Origin: Vibrio sp. CAU 1672
GTDB taxonomy: Bacteria > Pseudomonadota > Gammaproteobacteria > Enterobacterales > Vibrionaceae
Direction of reading: 5' to 3'
NCBI RefSeq assembly: GCF_029223195.1
Contig: NZ_JARHUF010000003.1
Coordinates: forward strand, 1-64,000
Length of the DNA stretch: 64,000 nucleotides
Shown here: positions 46,201 to 55,306 of the stretch, one piece after another
Numbering within the stretch: position 1 is the stretch's first letter
How the letters are laid out: each line of letters begins with the position of its first letter
Notes under the pieces: model-generated
Databases searched by the model: none
The model's input: only the letters and a program-made list of their open reading frames with translations
What the model was told of the DNA's origin: nothing
Position numbers and translations under genes: made by a program

Positions 46201-47463
46201 TTCGGTAAAAAAATCGCCGGTCGCTTCGGGGCGACGGCGACCGGAGGAGTCTGGTTCCCCCAATGCCATACGCTCAAGACGAATCGCGTTCACCCGCCCG
46301 TTGTCATCAGCGAGGTTTTCCGCCGGATTGGTCAGGAAGTGGAACTTCACCCCTTCATGTTCGGCTTCGACAATTTCATAGTCTTCGGCTGGCATTTCAT
46401 CGCGGGTACGACGGTAAATCAGCGTGGTATCGGCTCCGGCACGACGCGCGGTACGCGCGCAGTCAATCGCCGTATTACCGCCGCCGATGACCGCCACTTT
46501 TGCTCCGGTGGTATAGGTTTGTTCAGTGACATAATCTTTGAGGTAGTCCACCCCAAGGTAACAGCCGTCTAAGTCACTGCCCGGATACTGCATGTCTACC
46601 GCCTGGGACGCACCGACCGCCAGACACACCGCATCGTACTCGTCACTCAGTTGCGAGAGGGTGAAGTCTTCACCAAGTTTTTGTTCAGTGTGGATCTGCA
46701 TGCCGTTACGGCACATCAGCTCAATTTCCTGATCCAGGATATCCTTGGGCAGACGATATTCCGGGATGCCGTAACGTAGCCAGCCACCCGCTTTCGGCAT
46801 CGACTCAAATACAGTGACGTCATAGCCTTCATTCGACAGGTAGTAGCCCGCGGTCAGGCCACCCGGTCCACCACCGACAACCGCCACTTTCAGCCCCTTT
46901 GCCGGTTTCTTTTCTGCTACGTAGGCCTGATGGGCCGACAAATCCGCATCGGCAGCGTGACGTTTTAGCTGGCGAATGGCAATCGGCTCATCCACCAGAG
47001 CACGGCGGCATTCACTCTCACAAAATGCCGGGCACACCCGGCCAATCGACAGCGGCATAGGCAAGGTGCGTTTGATCACTTCAACGGCTTTGTGATGATC
47101 ATTTTGCGCGATGTGGTAAAGGTAAGACTGAATATCGACGCCCGCCGGACACGCGGTTTTACATGGCGCTTCGCAATCGGCGTAATGGTCGGTCATGATA
47201 CGGTTGAGCGCCTTTCTTCGATGCTCGGTCAGTTGCTCTGACTGCGTCACCGCATTCAAACCATGATACACCTGTAATTCACAAGCGCGTTTGGTGCCAC
47301 CACTTTCGACTTCGACCACACACAGGTCACACGGCACTTTCTCGTTACTTTTATTCATGCCGCACAGCGATGGGATCTCTACCCCACACACTTTCGCTGC
47401 TTCCAGAAGGGTCAGGCCCTCTTCTACAATTCTATACTTTCCATCGATGATAATTTCTATCAT
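43234..47463 (-). CDS. Fused NAD(P)/ferredoxin-type formate dehydrogenase alpha subunit
   Basis: 1409 residues combining modules usually on separate chains. Residues 1-80 are a 2Fe-2S domain (C26, C34, C45, C48). Then a Fer4_20/GltD-like flavin domain has two dinucleotide folds (AVVGGGPGGLTAGYYL and AVIGGGNTAIDCARTA). 4Fe-4S ferredoxin motifs CISCGQCIQAC and CVQCGACVQVC follow, and the molybdopterin FdhF domain starts at CTYCGVGC. The active-site position is Cys (ARLCHASTV), so it is not a selenoprotein. The layout predicts formate oxidation coupled directly to NAD(P)+ in the cytoplasm. MIEIIIDG at 47463 is the natural start. Confidence 0.92.
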   Translation of the reverse strand: MIEIIIDGKYRIVEEGLTLLEAAKVCGVEIPSLCGMNKSNEKVPCDLCVVEVESGGTKRACELQVYHGLNAVTQSEQLTEHRRKALNRIMTDHYADCEAPCKTACPAGVDIQSYLYHIAQNDHHKAVEVIKRTLPMPLSIGRVCPAFCESECRRALVDEPIAIRQLKRHAADADLSAHQAYVAEKKPAKGLKVAVVGGGPGGLTAGYYLSNEGYDVTVFESMPKAGGWLRYGIPEYRLPKDILDQEIELMCRNGMQIHTEQKLGEDFTLSQLSDEYDAVCLAVGASQAVDMQYPGSDLDGCYLGVDYLKDYVTEQTYTTGAKVAVIGGGNTAIDCARTARRAGADTTLIYRRTRDEMPAEDYEIVEAEHEGVKFHFLTNPAENLADDNGRVNAIRLERMALGEPDSSGRRRPEATGDFFTEQFDTVIAAVSQKPDLSFLQNESLSIPLTRWNTAQADEQTMHTGTGNIFSIGDFRRGPATAVEAVGDGRLAAKAIDLFLNGDMADMPKPAFNSRKEQRLAQVDPLHFENIQKVAREIMPELTPEQREQSFAEVELGFDNQAAMKEAARCLECGCQANTDCALRDYSSEYQAEQRFDMSLQVQSHQDWLELRSQEPRHKFSVDRSSEFIEFDANRCISCGQCIQACREQAVHGVLSFMCDKQGRPALRPDERPHFCSPGKGARREGVTLMGDSNCVQCGACVQVCPTGAMVDSRDRSQGRSEELKAVDTICTYCGVGCKLTMYVDEKANTVRYVKGADSPVNEGMLCVKGRFGFDFIASEERLTTPLIRKDGWLQPASWQEAIELIAAKFTAIKQGFGSNALAGFSSAKTTNEDNYAFQKFIRRELGTNNVDHCARLCHASTVTGLEASLGSGAMTNDIPSIKHSDVIFIIGSDTTSAHPIIASHIKQAIRHRGARLIVADPKRVDMVDHAELYLAHRPGTDVMLLNGVMQQIIKNGWYDQEYVAERVDGFDILLQEVMSPAYNLDKVELVTGVKAEDIFAMAHMIGTAERTAVYYSMGITQHTTGHDNVRSIANLQLLCGNIGIEGGGINPLRGQSNVQGACDMGALPNCFPGYQKVYNPIVRQKFAIEWNAPDLSAEQGLTLTEIIDAACHREVRGLYIMGENPVLSDPNQSHVIEGLEALDFLVVQDIFLTETAQYADMVLPSCSFAEKSGHFTNTERRVQRVNQVVNPPGEAKEDWWIIQQLANAMGSDWHYRNVSDITCEIARVTPQYAGLRWDAITPDGVQWPSNKNNPNGTRIMHQTQFTRGKGQMVGIPFRYAAELPDDEYPLVLTTGRILEQFHTGTMTRKTKGLDNLAGPRVMISVEDAEALGISNGQRLKVTTRRGCIEIDAFVTKRIQKGVIFIPFHFVESPVNRLTTTATDPHAKIPEFKVAAAKVELSGEVTRTDK

Positions 47464-47583
47464 ACAAACCCCGAAGCAAGTGCCATCGTTTTGAAACCAC
47501 ACATTCTATAAGGATAACGCCTGGCAAGGAAAGTCCGTGTGACAAAAAACTCAATACCCGGATATTATTTATTACAGATGACC

Positions 47584-47614
47584 TTGACCTTACCCCTAGG
47601 GAAAGGTCTATGCT
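47584..47614 (+). promoter_or_regulatory. CueR-type (MerR family) copper-responsive promoter
   Basis: TTGACC (-35, 47584-47589) and TATGCT (-10, 47609-47614) are 19 bp apart, the long spacing diagnostic of MerR-family promoters. Between them lies the palindrome ACCTT-N11-AAGGT (47587-47607), essentially the CueR box. It drives the metal operon starting at 47651. Confidence 0.9.
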
Positions 47615-47650
47615 TATGAAAATTTTGAGTCTCATTCATCAGGATAGGGT

Positions 47651-48070
47651 ATGCGTTTCTCAATGCAGCATACAACTTGGTTAACACTGTTTGCGGCGTT
47701 GGTACTGTTAGTATCCAGCGTCGCCAACAGCACCCCGATGATAATGAGCCAGCCAGCAGCAGCGCAAAACGTGATGCTGCATGACCACTCAACCATGCTC
47801 ATGAGCGAAAGTGAGCATTGCGCCCTGTCAACCACAGCGTCCAGGAACACCCCAAGCGCTGACCATTGCAACCCCGATGTCAGTATGAGTTGTGATGAAG
47901 GTGGCAAGGCACACAGTTGCTGTACAGCTACCTGTTCTTTGGTATTTGTGCCATCACCGGATTCGGTCAGCAGAGCGGCACCGCTCGCTTTTCGATCCGT
48001 TATTCACCAAGACAGCATCTCTCCTGTGGTGCAAATCAGCCGTGATTTGTTCCGCCCTCCGATTGCCTGA
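47651..48070 (+). CDS. Small exported Cys/His/Met-rich protein of the copper operon (CopL-like)
   Basis: 139 residues. N-terminal hydrophobic signal (TTWLTLFAALVLLVSSVANS). Mature part has metal-type residues: MLHDHSTMLMSESEHCAL, ADHCNPDVSMSCDEGG, AHSCCTATCS. This resembles small copper-induced CopL-type leader proteins, but the match is one of composition. First gene after the CueR-type promoter, preceded by AGGATAGGG, and followed by cusC after 223 nt. Confidence 0.7.
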   Translation: MRFSMQHTTWLTLFAALVLLVSSVANSTPMIMSQPAAAQNVMLHDHSTMLMSESEHCALSTTASRNTPSADHCNPDVSMSCDEGGKAHSCCTATCSLVFVPSPDSVSRAAPLAFRSVIHQDSISPVVQISRDLFRPPIA

Positions 48071-48293
48071 ATCCGTTCTTCCCCAATTACTGCTCAACAT
48101 TAAGTTACTGCTCAACATTAAGCTGCTGCTTAACGTTTGGCAGATCATTTAACTGCGCCTGAACGATGGTAATACTAACCTGAGCAAGCCGTTAATCCGT
48201 TACCCAGAGCATTCAACCGCTCGAAGGCTTGCCCTGACTGGTATCGCTGTTCCCGCTTAACACCATCGTTCCGGCAAACACTGGATTTAGAAT

Positions 48294-49667
48294 ATGGAAT
48301 TCAAACCACATCATCTGGTCGCACCCATGTGCTCTCTGGTTTTGGTTGCCCTTCCTGCATTTACCAGCGCAGCACCAATGCTGTCGGATAGCAGGGTAGC
48401 AGAAGCCACCAGCACGCTGGCACAACTGATCAATATAGCGCTGAGTAACGATGGCAATCGCCAGCAATACTCCGCCCAGTCAGCGGCATTGCGTGAAACC
48501 GGCATCGCCAGTTCAACCCTGATGGATCCCAAACTGAAAGTCGGTTTTGGCGGCCTGCCGGTTGACAGCTTTAAGTTTGATCAGGACCCAATGACCAATA
48601 TTTCAGTGGGTCTGATGCAGCAATTTGAACGCGGCTCAACCCTCGATTTACAGCAAAAGAAAGCCAACCAACAAGCCGACGGCCTGGCGCTGCAAATTCA
48701 CGCCCGCGAGCTGGAAGTGGCCAACAGTATGAGCCAGCTGTGGTTAGAACTGGGCTACCAACAAGTCGCTGAGCAAATCATGCTGGAAAACCGCCGTCTG
48801 ATGCGCGAGATGGAAAGCTTCATCCAGACCAACTATTCAATTGGCAAGAGTGAGGCACAAGATCTGCTCAATGCCCAGCTTCAGGTCAGCAAACTGGATG
48901 AAAAACTACAAGCCAACGCACAAATGCAGCGCCGCCTGATTTCACAGCTGTCTGAATGGTTAGGTTCCGACTGGCTGGCGACTGCCGAAACGCTGTCTGC
49001 CACCAATCAGCTCAACTGGCCGACGCTAAACAACAAACTGGCCGCAAGCACCGACTCCACCAAGCATTACCAGCAGCTGAGCCAGCATCCGATGGTGAAG
49101 ATGGCGGATGTCAGCATTTCGGCCAACCAGACCCAGGTCGAGATTGCCGAGCAAGCCTACACGCCGCAGTTTGGCGTCGAAGTGATGTACGCCTACCGTC
49201 AGGCCAACAACATGCAGGGCGAACCGGCCTCTGATCTGCTCAGTGCCTATCTCACCATGGATATCCCGCTGTTTACCGGTAACCGTCAGGACAGAAACCT
49301 GGCCGCCGCCCAATACCAGGTCGGCGCAGCGCAGTCACAAAAAGACGTCTTACTGATGCAAATGAATGCCAGGGTCAACAGTCTGCTGGTTGATCGCGAC
49401 AACTTAACCCAGCGTTTAGCGCGCTATCAATCGAGTTTGTTACCCCAGGCCAGAGCCCGTATCCAGGCTGTTGAACGTGGGTATCAGAACAATACCGCAC
49501 AGTTTAATGATGTGATTTCCGCCACCACGGATGTGCTGGCATTGCAACTGGAACAACAACGGATGATTACAGATTTAAACTTGGTAAACAGCAACTTAGC
49601 TGCGCTATTTGCTGGCTTTGACTATCAGGTGTCGACACCTGAAGCTCGTTCTGTTTTATCCGATTAA
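48294..49667 (+). CDS. cusC: TolC-family outer-membrane channel CusC
   Basis: 457 residues with a signal peptide and the repeated helical pattern of OEP proteins (two repeats, each with long helices such as LEVANSMSQLWLELGYQQVA and VNSLLVDRDNLTQRLARYQS). Forms the trimeric exit duct for the CusBA pump. No lipobox cysteine is seen, unlike E. coli CusC. Followed by cusB after 146 nt. Confidence 0.88.
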   Translation: MEFKPHHLVAPMCSLVLVALPAFTSAAPMLSDSRVAEATSTLAQLINIALSNDGNRQQYSAQSAALRETGIASSTLMDPKLKVGFGGLPVDSFKFDQDPMTNISVGLMQQFERGSTLDLQQKKANQQADGLALQIHARELEVANSMSQLWLELGYQQVAEQIMLENRRLMREMESFIQTNYSIGKSEAQDLLNAQLQVSKLDEKLQANAQMQRRLISQLSEWLGSDWLATAETLSATNQLNWPTLNNKLAASTDSTKHYQQLSQHPMVKMADVSISANQTQVEIAEQAYTPQFGVEVMYAYRQANNMQGEPASDLLSAYLTMDIPLFTGNRQDRNLAAAQYQVGAAQSQKDVLLMQMNARVNSLLVDRDNLTQRLARYQSSLLPQARARIQAVERGYQNNTAQFNDVISATTDVLALQLEQQRMITDLNLVNSNLAALFAGFDYQVSTPEARSVLSD

Positions 49668-49813
49668 TTTTGTCGTCCCCCAGCACTGTTGGGCTACAGC
49701 CAGGCAATGCCATTAAGGCCCGCTCTCTATCCAGAGCGCGTATAGATGACGTCACGGGGCAGCCGCCGCCAGAAATGCTGCAGTGCCAAATGTTGCGGGA
49801 ATAAGGTAACACA

Positions 49814-51526
49814 ATGAAAAAACTACAAATTACAACTATTGCTTTGATTGTCGGTGGGGTTTTTGGCTTTGGCGCCAATCAATTGATCTCTGACGCCGGC
49901 CACGATATGAATGCGCTGGCTGGTACAGCCACATCAAGCGCAAACGAACCGCTGTACTGGGTCGCACCGATGGATCCCAACTACAAACGAGACAAACCGG
50001 GTAAATCGCCGATGGGGATGGATCTGATCCCGGTGTATGCCGAAGATCTTGCCGGCAATAACGATAAACCGGGTACCGTTAGCATCGACCCAGCAGTCGA
50101 GAACAATCTCGGGGTGAAAACCACGCAGGTCACATCAGAGCCTCTGTCACCACGGATTGAAACCGTCGGCTATATCGCTTTTGATGAAAGCCTGTTATGG
50201 CAAACCAACGTCCGGGTTGCCGGCTGGGTAGAAAAGCTCTCTATCAATGCGGTCGGCGAAAAAGTCAAAAAAGGCGATGTGCTGTTCACCCTCTACTCTC
50301 CTGAACTGGTTAAAGCACAGGAAGAACTGCTGAATGCTTACCGCACCGGTCGCAACGGCTTAGTCAAAGGGGCAACCGAGCGACTGCTCACCCTGGGGGT
50401 TGACCGCGCACAAGTTCAAGCGATTGCCCGCCGCGGCAAAGCATCGCAAACCATCGAAATCAAGGCCCCTGCCGACGGGGTCATTGCCAGCCTGAACGTG
50501 CGAGAAGGCGGCTACCTTTCTCCGGCACAGGCGGTGATCAGTGCCGGTCCACTCGACCACGTGTGGGTAGATGCCGAAGTCTTTGAGCGTCAGGCACACT
50601 GGATGAAAGCCGGCAGCAACGCCACTATGACCCTGGATGCGATTCCGGGCAATGAATGGCAGGGCGTGGTGGATTATGTTTACCCAATCCTGGATCCCAA
50701 AACGCGAACTTTGCGTGTTCGGCTTAAGTTCCCGAATCCAAAAGGCGAGCTAAAACCCAATATGTTCGCCAACATCGCGTTGCAACCGATGACTGACGAT
50801 GCAGTGCTGACCATCCCGAAATCTGCGGTGATCCGTTCCGGTGGCATGACCCGAATCGTACTGGCTGAAGGGCAAGGCAAATATCGTTCAGCCCGGATTG
50901 AAGTCGGCCGTGAGGCAGGCGACAGAATTGAGGTATTACAAGGGCTGAAAGCAAACGACCGGATTGTCACCTCGGCGCACTTTATGCTGGATTCAGAATC
51001 CAGTCAGTCGGCGGATCTGTCGCGGATCAATGGCGTGGAAGCGGTGGCAGAGACCGTATGGGCGAACGGTGAGATCACCGACGTGATGCAAGATCACCGC
51101 ATACTGACCATCAACCATCAGCCGGTACCACAGTGGAACTGGCCCGGAATGGTGATGAACTTTAGCCTGGCAGACGGCGTAACCATCGACGAGTTACAAA
51201 AAGGTCAGGCTATCGAGTTTGCCATGCAGAAAACCGCGTCCGGTCAATATCAGATCGTTGACTATAAGGCGGACGACAGCGTGATAATGGCCGAAGTGTG
51301 GTTAACCGGTGACATCAGCATGCTGATGGCCGACTTTGGCATGATCACCTTAAACCATTTGCCGGTAGCGGAGTGGAGCTGGGATGCTGGCGAAATGAAC
51401 TTCTCCGTTGGTGAAGAAGTCAGTCTATCCGACTTTGAAGAGGGGCAAAAGGTCCGGTTTCTGATCGAGAAACAAGGTGCTGATTACGTGCTGAAACAAC
51501 TGGAAGCGATTGAGGGCCAATTATGA
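49814..51526 (+). CDS. cusB: Membrane fusion protein CusB with two C-terminal CusF-like domains
   Basis: 570 residues versus about 400 in E. coli CusB. Order: N-terminal anchor, heavy-metal binding motif YWVAPMDPNYKRDKPGKSPM (about 53-75), barrel-sandwich and helical hairpin domains (DVLFTLYSPELVKAQEELLN), beta-barrel, then two CusF domains (about 415-490 and 495-570). The first keeps the His/Trp/Met/Met copper site (NHQPVPQWNWPGMVMNF). The second (NHLPVAEWSWDAGEMNF) has lost one Met. Its stop overlaps the cusA start (ATGA). Confidence 0.92.
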   Translation: MKKLQITTIALIVGGVFGFGANQLISDAGHDMNALAGTATSSANEPLYWVAPMDPNYKRDKPGKSPMGMDLIPVYAEDLAGNNDKPGTVSIDPAVENNLGVKTTQVTSEPLSPRIETVGYIAFDESLLWQTNVRVAGWVEKLSINAVGEKVKKGDVLFTLYSPELVKAQEELLNAYRTGRNGLVKGATERLLTLGVDRAQVQAIARRGKASQTIEIKAPADGVIASLNVREGGYLSPAQAVISAGPLDHVWVDAEVFERQAHWMKAGSNATMTLDAIPGNEWQGVVDYVYPILDPKTRTLRVRLKFPNPKGELKPNMFANIALQPMTDDAVLTIPKSAVIRSGGMTRIVLAEGQGKYRSARIEVGREAGDRIEVLQGLKANDRIVTSAHFMLDSESSQSADLSRINGVEAVAETVWANGEITDVMQDHRILTINHQPVPQWNWPGMVMNFSLADGVTIDELQKGQAIEFAMQKTASGQYQIVDYKADDSVIMAEVWLTGDISMLMADFGMITLNHLPVAEWSWDAGEMNFSVGEEVSLSDFEEGQKVRFLIEKQGADYVLKQLEAIEGQL

Positions 51527-54500
51527 TCAGTGCAATTATCCGTTGGTCACTCAACAACCGATTTCTGGTTTTGATCGCAACCTTAGCGCTTGTTTTATCT
51601 GGGCTTTACAGTGTAAAGAACACACCGGTAGACGCGATTCCGGATCTTTCCGATGTCCAGGTGATCATCAAAACCAGCTACCCGGGCCAGGCACCGCAGG
51701 TGGTGGAGGATCAAGTGACCTATCCGCTCACCACGGCGATGCTGGCAGTACCAGGTGCCGAAACGGTGCGGGGTTACTCTTTCTTTGGTGATTCTTATGT
51801 TTATATCATTTTTGACGATGATACCGACATGTACTGGGCACGTTCGCGCGTATTGGAGTATTTAAGCCAAGTTGCACCTAACCTGCCGGCCAGTGCCAAG
51901 CCGACCTTAGGACCGGATGCCACCGGTGTTGGCTGGGTATACAGCTACGTGCTGCAGGACAAAAGCGGTCAACATGATTTAGCTGAACTGCGCAGCCTGC
52001 AAGACTGGTTCTTAAAGTACGAACTGCAAACCGTTGACGGCGTTTCCGAGGTGGCGACGGTTGGCGGTATGGTCAAGCAGTACCAGGTGCAGATCGATCC
52101 GGCTAAGTTACGCGCTTATAACCTGACGCTGCAGCAAGTCAACATGGCAATCCAGAACGGCAACCAGGAAACCGGTGCCTCGGTGATTGAAGTGGCCGAA
52201 GCCGAACACATGGTTCGTACCACCGGTTACCTCACCGGGGTCGAAGACATTCAATCACTGCCACTTAAAGTCACCGAAAAAGGCACACCGTTGCTGCTTG
52301 GGGACATCGCCGATATCAACCTTGGCCCGCAAATGCGCCGCGGCATTTCAGAGTTCAACGGCGAAGGCGAAGCCGTGGGAGGCGTAATAGTGATGCGCTT
52401 CGGCGAAAACGCCAGTGAAGTGATCGCCAACGTCAAAGCCAAGCTGGCTGATTTGCAGCGCAGCCTGCCGGACGGCGTTGAAATTGTCACTACCTATGAC
52501 CGCTCTACCCTGATTGATTCTGCGGTAGAGAACCTGTGGAAGAAACTCGCGGAAGAGTTCATCGTGGTTGCGATCGTGTGTGCGCTGTTTTTGTTCCACC
52601 TCCGCTCCTCAATGGTGATTGCCTTAAGCCTGCCGGTCGGTATTCTCGCCGCATTTGTGGTGATGCACTGGCAAGGGATTAACGCCAACATCATGTCTCT
52701 GGGGGGGATTGCGATCGCCATCGGCGCTATGGTGGACGGGGCGATCGTGATGATCGAGAACGTGCACAAGCATATTGAACGCACGCCTCTGACCGATAAA
52801 AACCGCTGGCAAGTGATTGGTAAAGCGGCTGAAGAGGTGGGCGCACCACTGTTCTTCTCACTGCTGATCATCACGTTAAGTTTTGTCCCGGTGTTCGCAC
52901 TGGAAGGCCAGGAGGGTAAAATGTTCTCCCCGCTCGCCTTCACCAAAACCTACGCCATGGCCGCTGCCGCAGGTTTAGCCATCACGCTGGTACCGGTACT
53001 GATGGGCTATTTCATTCGCGGCAACGTTCTGCCCGAACACAAAAATCCAATCAACCGTGGCCTGGTGGCACTGTATCGCCCCCTGCTCAACCTCAGCCTT
53101 AAATACCCTAAGAGCATGATTGTACTTGCACTAGGATTGATGGCCTCGGCGTACTACCCGACCAGCAAGCTGGGCAGCGAGTTCATCCCGCCACTGGATG
53201 AAGGCGATTTGATGTACATGCCGACCACCTACCCGGGTATTTCCATCGGTAAAGCGCGGGAGCTGCTGCAACAAACCAACAAACTGATCAAAACCGTGCC
53301 GGAAGTGGAAACCGTATGGGGCAAGGTTGGTCGTGCAGAAACCGCCACCGACCCGGCACCACTGAACATGATTGAAACCGTTATCCAGCTCAAACCACGG
53401 GATGAATGGCGCGAGGGCGTGACCACGGAATCGCTGCGCAAAGAGTTCGACCAACTGGTGCAGTTCCCCGGTTTAACCAACGCGTGGGTCATGCCGATCA
53501 AAACCCGGATCGACATGCTGGCCACCGGGATCAAAACCCCTATCGGGATCAAGATAGCCGGACCGGACCTGAGCGTGATCGAGCAAATTGGGGCCGAACT
53601 GGAACCGATTTTAAATGGCATCGACGGGACCGCGTCGGTGTATGCCGAGCGTGTCGCGGGCGGCCGTTACGTGACGATTGACATCAAACGCCGCGCCGCC
53701 GCCCGTTACGGTTTGAGCATCAAAGATGTCCAGCAGGTGGTCTCGACCGCCGTGGGCGGGATGAACGTCGGTGAGACGATTGAAGGACTGGAGCGTTACC
53801 CGATCAACGTGCGTTACCCGCAGGAGTACCGTGATTCTGTGGTTAAGCTGCAAAACCTGCCATTGGTGACACCAAACGGCGCCCGGATCGCTCTGGCTGA
53901 CGTCGCGGACATTCGTTACGAAGATGGCCCGCCAATGATCAAAACCGAAAACGCGCGCCCTAACGGCTGGGTGTTTGTCGACATCGATGGACGCGACCTT
54001 GGCTCTTATGTGGCGGAAGCGCAGCAAGTGGTGGCGCAGCAGCTTGAGTTACCGGCTGGTTACTCACTGGCGTGGTCTGGTCAATATGAATACATGGAGC
54101 GGGCCAAAGAGCGACTCAGCGTCGTTGTGCCTATCACCATCGCCATCATCATGCTGCTGCTTTACTTCAGCTTCCGCCGGGTCGGTGAGGTGATGATCAT
54201 CATGCTGACGCTGCCACTTGCGATGGTCGGTGGCCTGTGGCTGATGCATTACCTCGGCTACAACTTCTCGATTGCGGTGGGCGTCGGCTTTATCGCCCTG
54301 GCCGGTGTGGCGGTAGAAATCGGTGTGATCATGCTGGTCTACCTTAACCAGGCATGGCTCTACAAAAAGCTCGATGCCTCAGAAAAACAACGATCTTTGC
54401 AGGCAGAAGATCTGACCGAGGCGATTCGCCAGGGCGCCGGCCTGCGCGTACGCCCGGTGATGATGACCGTTCTGACAGTGATCATCGGCTTAATTCCGAT

Positions 54501-54651
54501 CATGTACGGCGAAGGCACCGGCTCAGAAGTGATGCAGCGTATCGCCGCGCCGATGATTGGCGGTATGGCATCAGCACTGCTGCTTACCCTGCTGGTGCTG
54601 CCGGCCATCTTCAAACTATGGAAACAACGCGAACTGACCAAACAGTCGTGA
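51523..54651 (+). CDS. cusA: HME-RND copper/silver efflux pump CusA
   Basis: 1042 residues, twelve membrane segments with two large periplasmic loops. The heavy-metal RND signatures are present: DLSDVQVIIKTSYPGQAPQ near the start, GAMVDGAIVMIENVHKH with the proton-relay Asp in TM4, and the methionine-containing WVMPIKTRIDMLATGIKTP pore region. Uses proton motive force to move Cu(I)/Ag(I) out through CusC. Translationally coupled to cusB. Confidence 0.97.
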   Translation: MISAIIRWSLNNRFLVLIATLALVLSGLYSVKNTPVDAIPDLSDVQVIIKTSYPGQAPQVVEDQVTYPLTTAMLAVPGAETVRGYSFFGDSYVYIIFDDDTDMYWARSRVLEYLSQVAPNLPASAKPTLGPDATGVGWVYSYVLQDKSGQHDLAELRSLQDWFLKYELQTVDGVSEVATVGGMVKQYQVQIDPAKLRAYNLTLQQVNMAIQNGNQETGASVIEVAEAEHMVRTTGYLTGVEDIQSLPLKVTEKGTPLLLGDIADINLGPQMRRGISEFNGEGEAVGGVIVMRFGENASEVIANVKAKLADLQRSLPDGVEIVTTYDRSTLIDSAVENLWKKLAEEFIVVAIVCALFLFHLRSSMVIALSLPVGILAAFVVMHWQGINANIMSLGGIAIAIGAMVDGAIVMIENVHKHIERTPLTDKNRWQVIGKAAEEVGAPLFFSLLIITLSFVPVFALEGQEGKMFSPLAFTKTYAMAAAAGLAITLVPVLMGYFIRGNVLPEHKNPINRGLVALYRPLLNLSLKYPKSMIVLALGLMASAYYPTSKLGSEFIPPLDEGDLMYMPTTYPGISIGKARELLQQTNKLIKTVPEVETVWGKVGRAETATDPAPLNMIETVIQLKPRDEWREGVTTESLRKEFDQLVQFPGLTNAWVMPIKTRIDMLATGIKTPIGIKIAGPDLSVIEQIGAELEPILNGIDGTASVYAERVAGGRYVTIDIKRRAAARYGLSIKDVQQVVSTAVGGMNVGETIEGLERYPINVRYPQEYRDSVVKLQNLPLVTPNGARIALADVADIRYEDGPPMIKTENARPNGWVFVDIDGRDLGSYVAEAQQVVAQQLELPAGYSLAWSGQYEYMERAKERLSVVVPITIAIIMLLLYFSFRRVGEVMIIMLTLPLAMVGGLWLMHYLGYNFSIAVGVGFIALAGVAVEIGVIMLVYLNQAWLYKKLDASEKQRSLQAEDLTEAIRQGAGLRVRPVMMTVLTVIIGLIPIMYGEGTGSEVMQRIAAPMIGGMASALLLTLLVLPAIFKLWKQRELTKQS

Positions 54652-54658
54652 TCATCGC

Positions 54659-54690
54659 CTCCCCCTCACAACTTATCTAGCGAGGGGGAG
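54659..54690 (+). terminator. Hairpin between cusA and the cupredoxin gene
   Basis: CTCCCCCTC and GAGGGGGAG form a 9-bp GC stem with a 14-nt loop and no T tract. Likely a partial terminator or mRNA stabiliser rather than an operon end. Confidence 0.55.
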
Positions 54691-54723
54691 TCATCGACTT
54701 TACAGCAAATTCAAAGGATATTT

Positions 54724-55242
54724 ATGATGAACAAAACACTACTCACCCTAGCGCTCGCACTAACGACAACCAGCGCCTTCGCTCAAATGGACCACGCGAA
54801 TATGGACCATGACAACATGGATCACAGCAAAATGGATCATTCCACGATGATGGGCATGCCGGGCATGTCTGCGGTAGGGATGCCCGCCAATGGGGCAAAA
54901 CCGGACAAAGTGGTCCACGTACTCCTCAGCGATGATATGACTATCCGCTTCAAAAAAGAGGTCAGGATTGAGCCGAATGATGTGGTGCAGTTTGTGGTAA
55001 TGAACACCGGAAAAATCAACCATGAGTTCACGATTGGTTCAGCTGCAGAGCAACTGCAGCACCGTGAGATGATGAAAACCATGACCGGTGATCATATGCA
55101 TGATTCCGGCAACGCCGTAACGGTGAAACCAGGTAAAGCGAAACAGCTACTGTGGCACTTCCATGGCGACAATAAAGTCGAATTTGCCTGCAACATTCCG
55201 GGGCATGCCGAAGCCGGTATGGTTAAAAAACTGGAACTATAA
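54724..55242 (+). CDS. Periplasmic cupredoxin with MDH repeats
   Basis: 172 residues. Signal peptide ending AFAQ, then a Met/His/Asp-rich stretch with four MDH repeats (MDHANMDHDNMDHSKMDHST), then a cupredoxin domain. Type-1 copper ligands are visible: His in NTGKINHEFTI and the C-terminal loop CNIPGHAEAGM (Cys, His, Met). It probably binds copper in the periplasm and hands it to the efflux pump. Last gene of the copper operon; a strong terminator follows. Confidence 0.9.
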   Translation: MMNKTLLTLALALTTTSAFAQMDHANMDHDNMDHSKMDHSTMMGMPGMSAVGMPANGAKPDKVVHVLLSDDMTIRFKKEVRIEPNDVVQFVVMNTGKINHEFTIGSAAEQLQHREMMKTMTGDHMHDSGNAVTVKPGKAKQLLWHFHGDNKVEFACNIPGHAEAGMVKKLEL

Positions 55243-55253
55243 CCACTTGTTCT

Positions 55254-55281
55254 AACAGGAGCCGGACTGCCGGCTCCTGTT
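55254..55281. terminator. Terminator between cupredoxin and ferric reductase genes
   Basis: AACAGGAGCCGG-ACTG-CCGGCTCCTGTT, a perfect 12-bp stem between convergent genes. Confidence 0.88.
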
Positions 55282-55306
55282 TAGCCGTTAGTGAGGTTAA
55301 TGGGTG

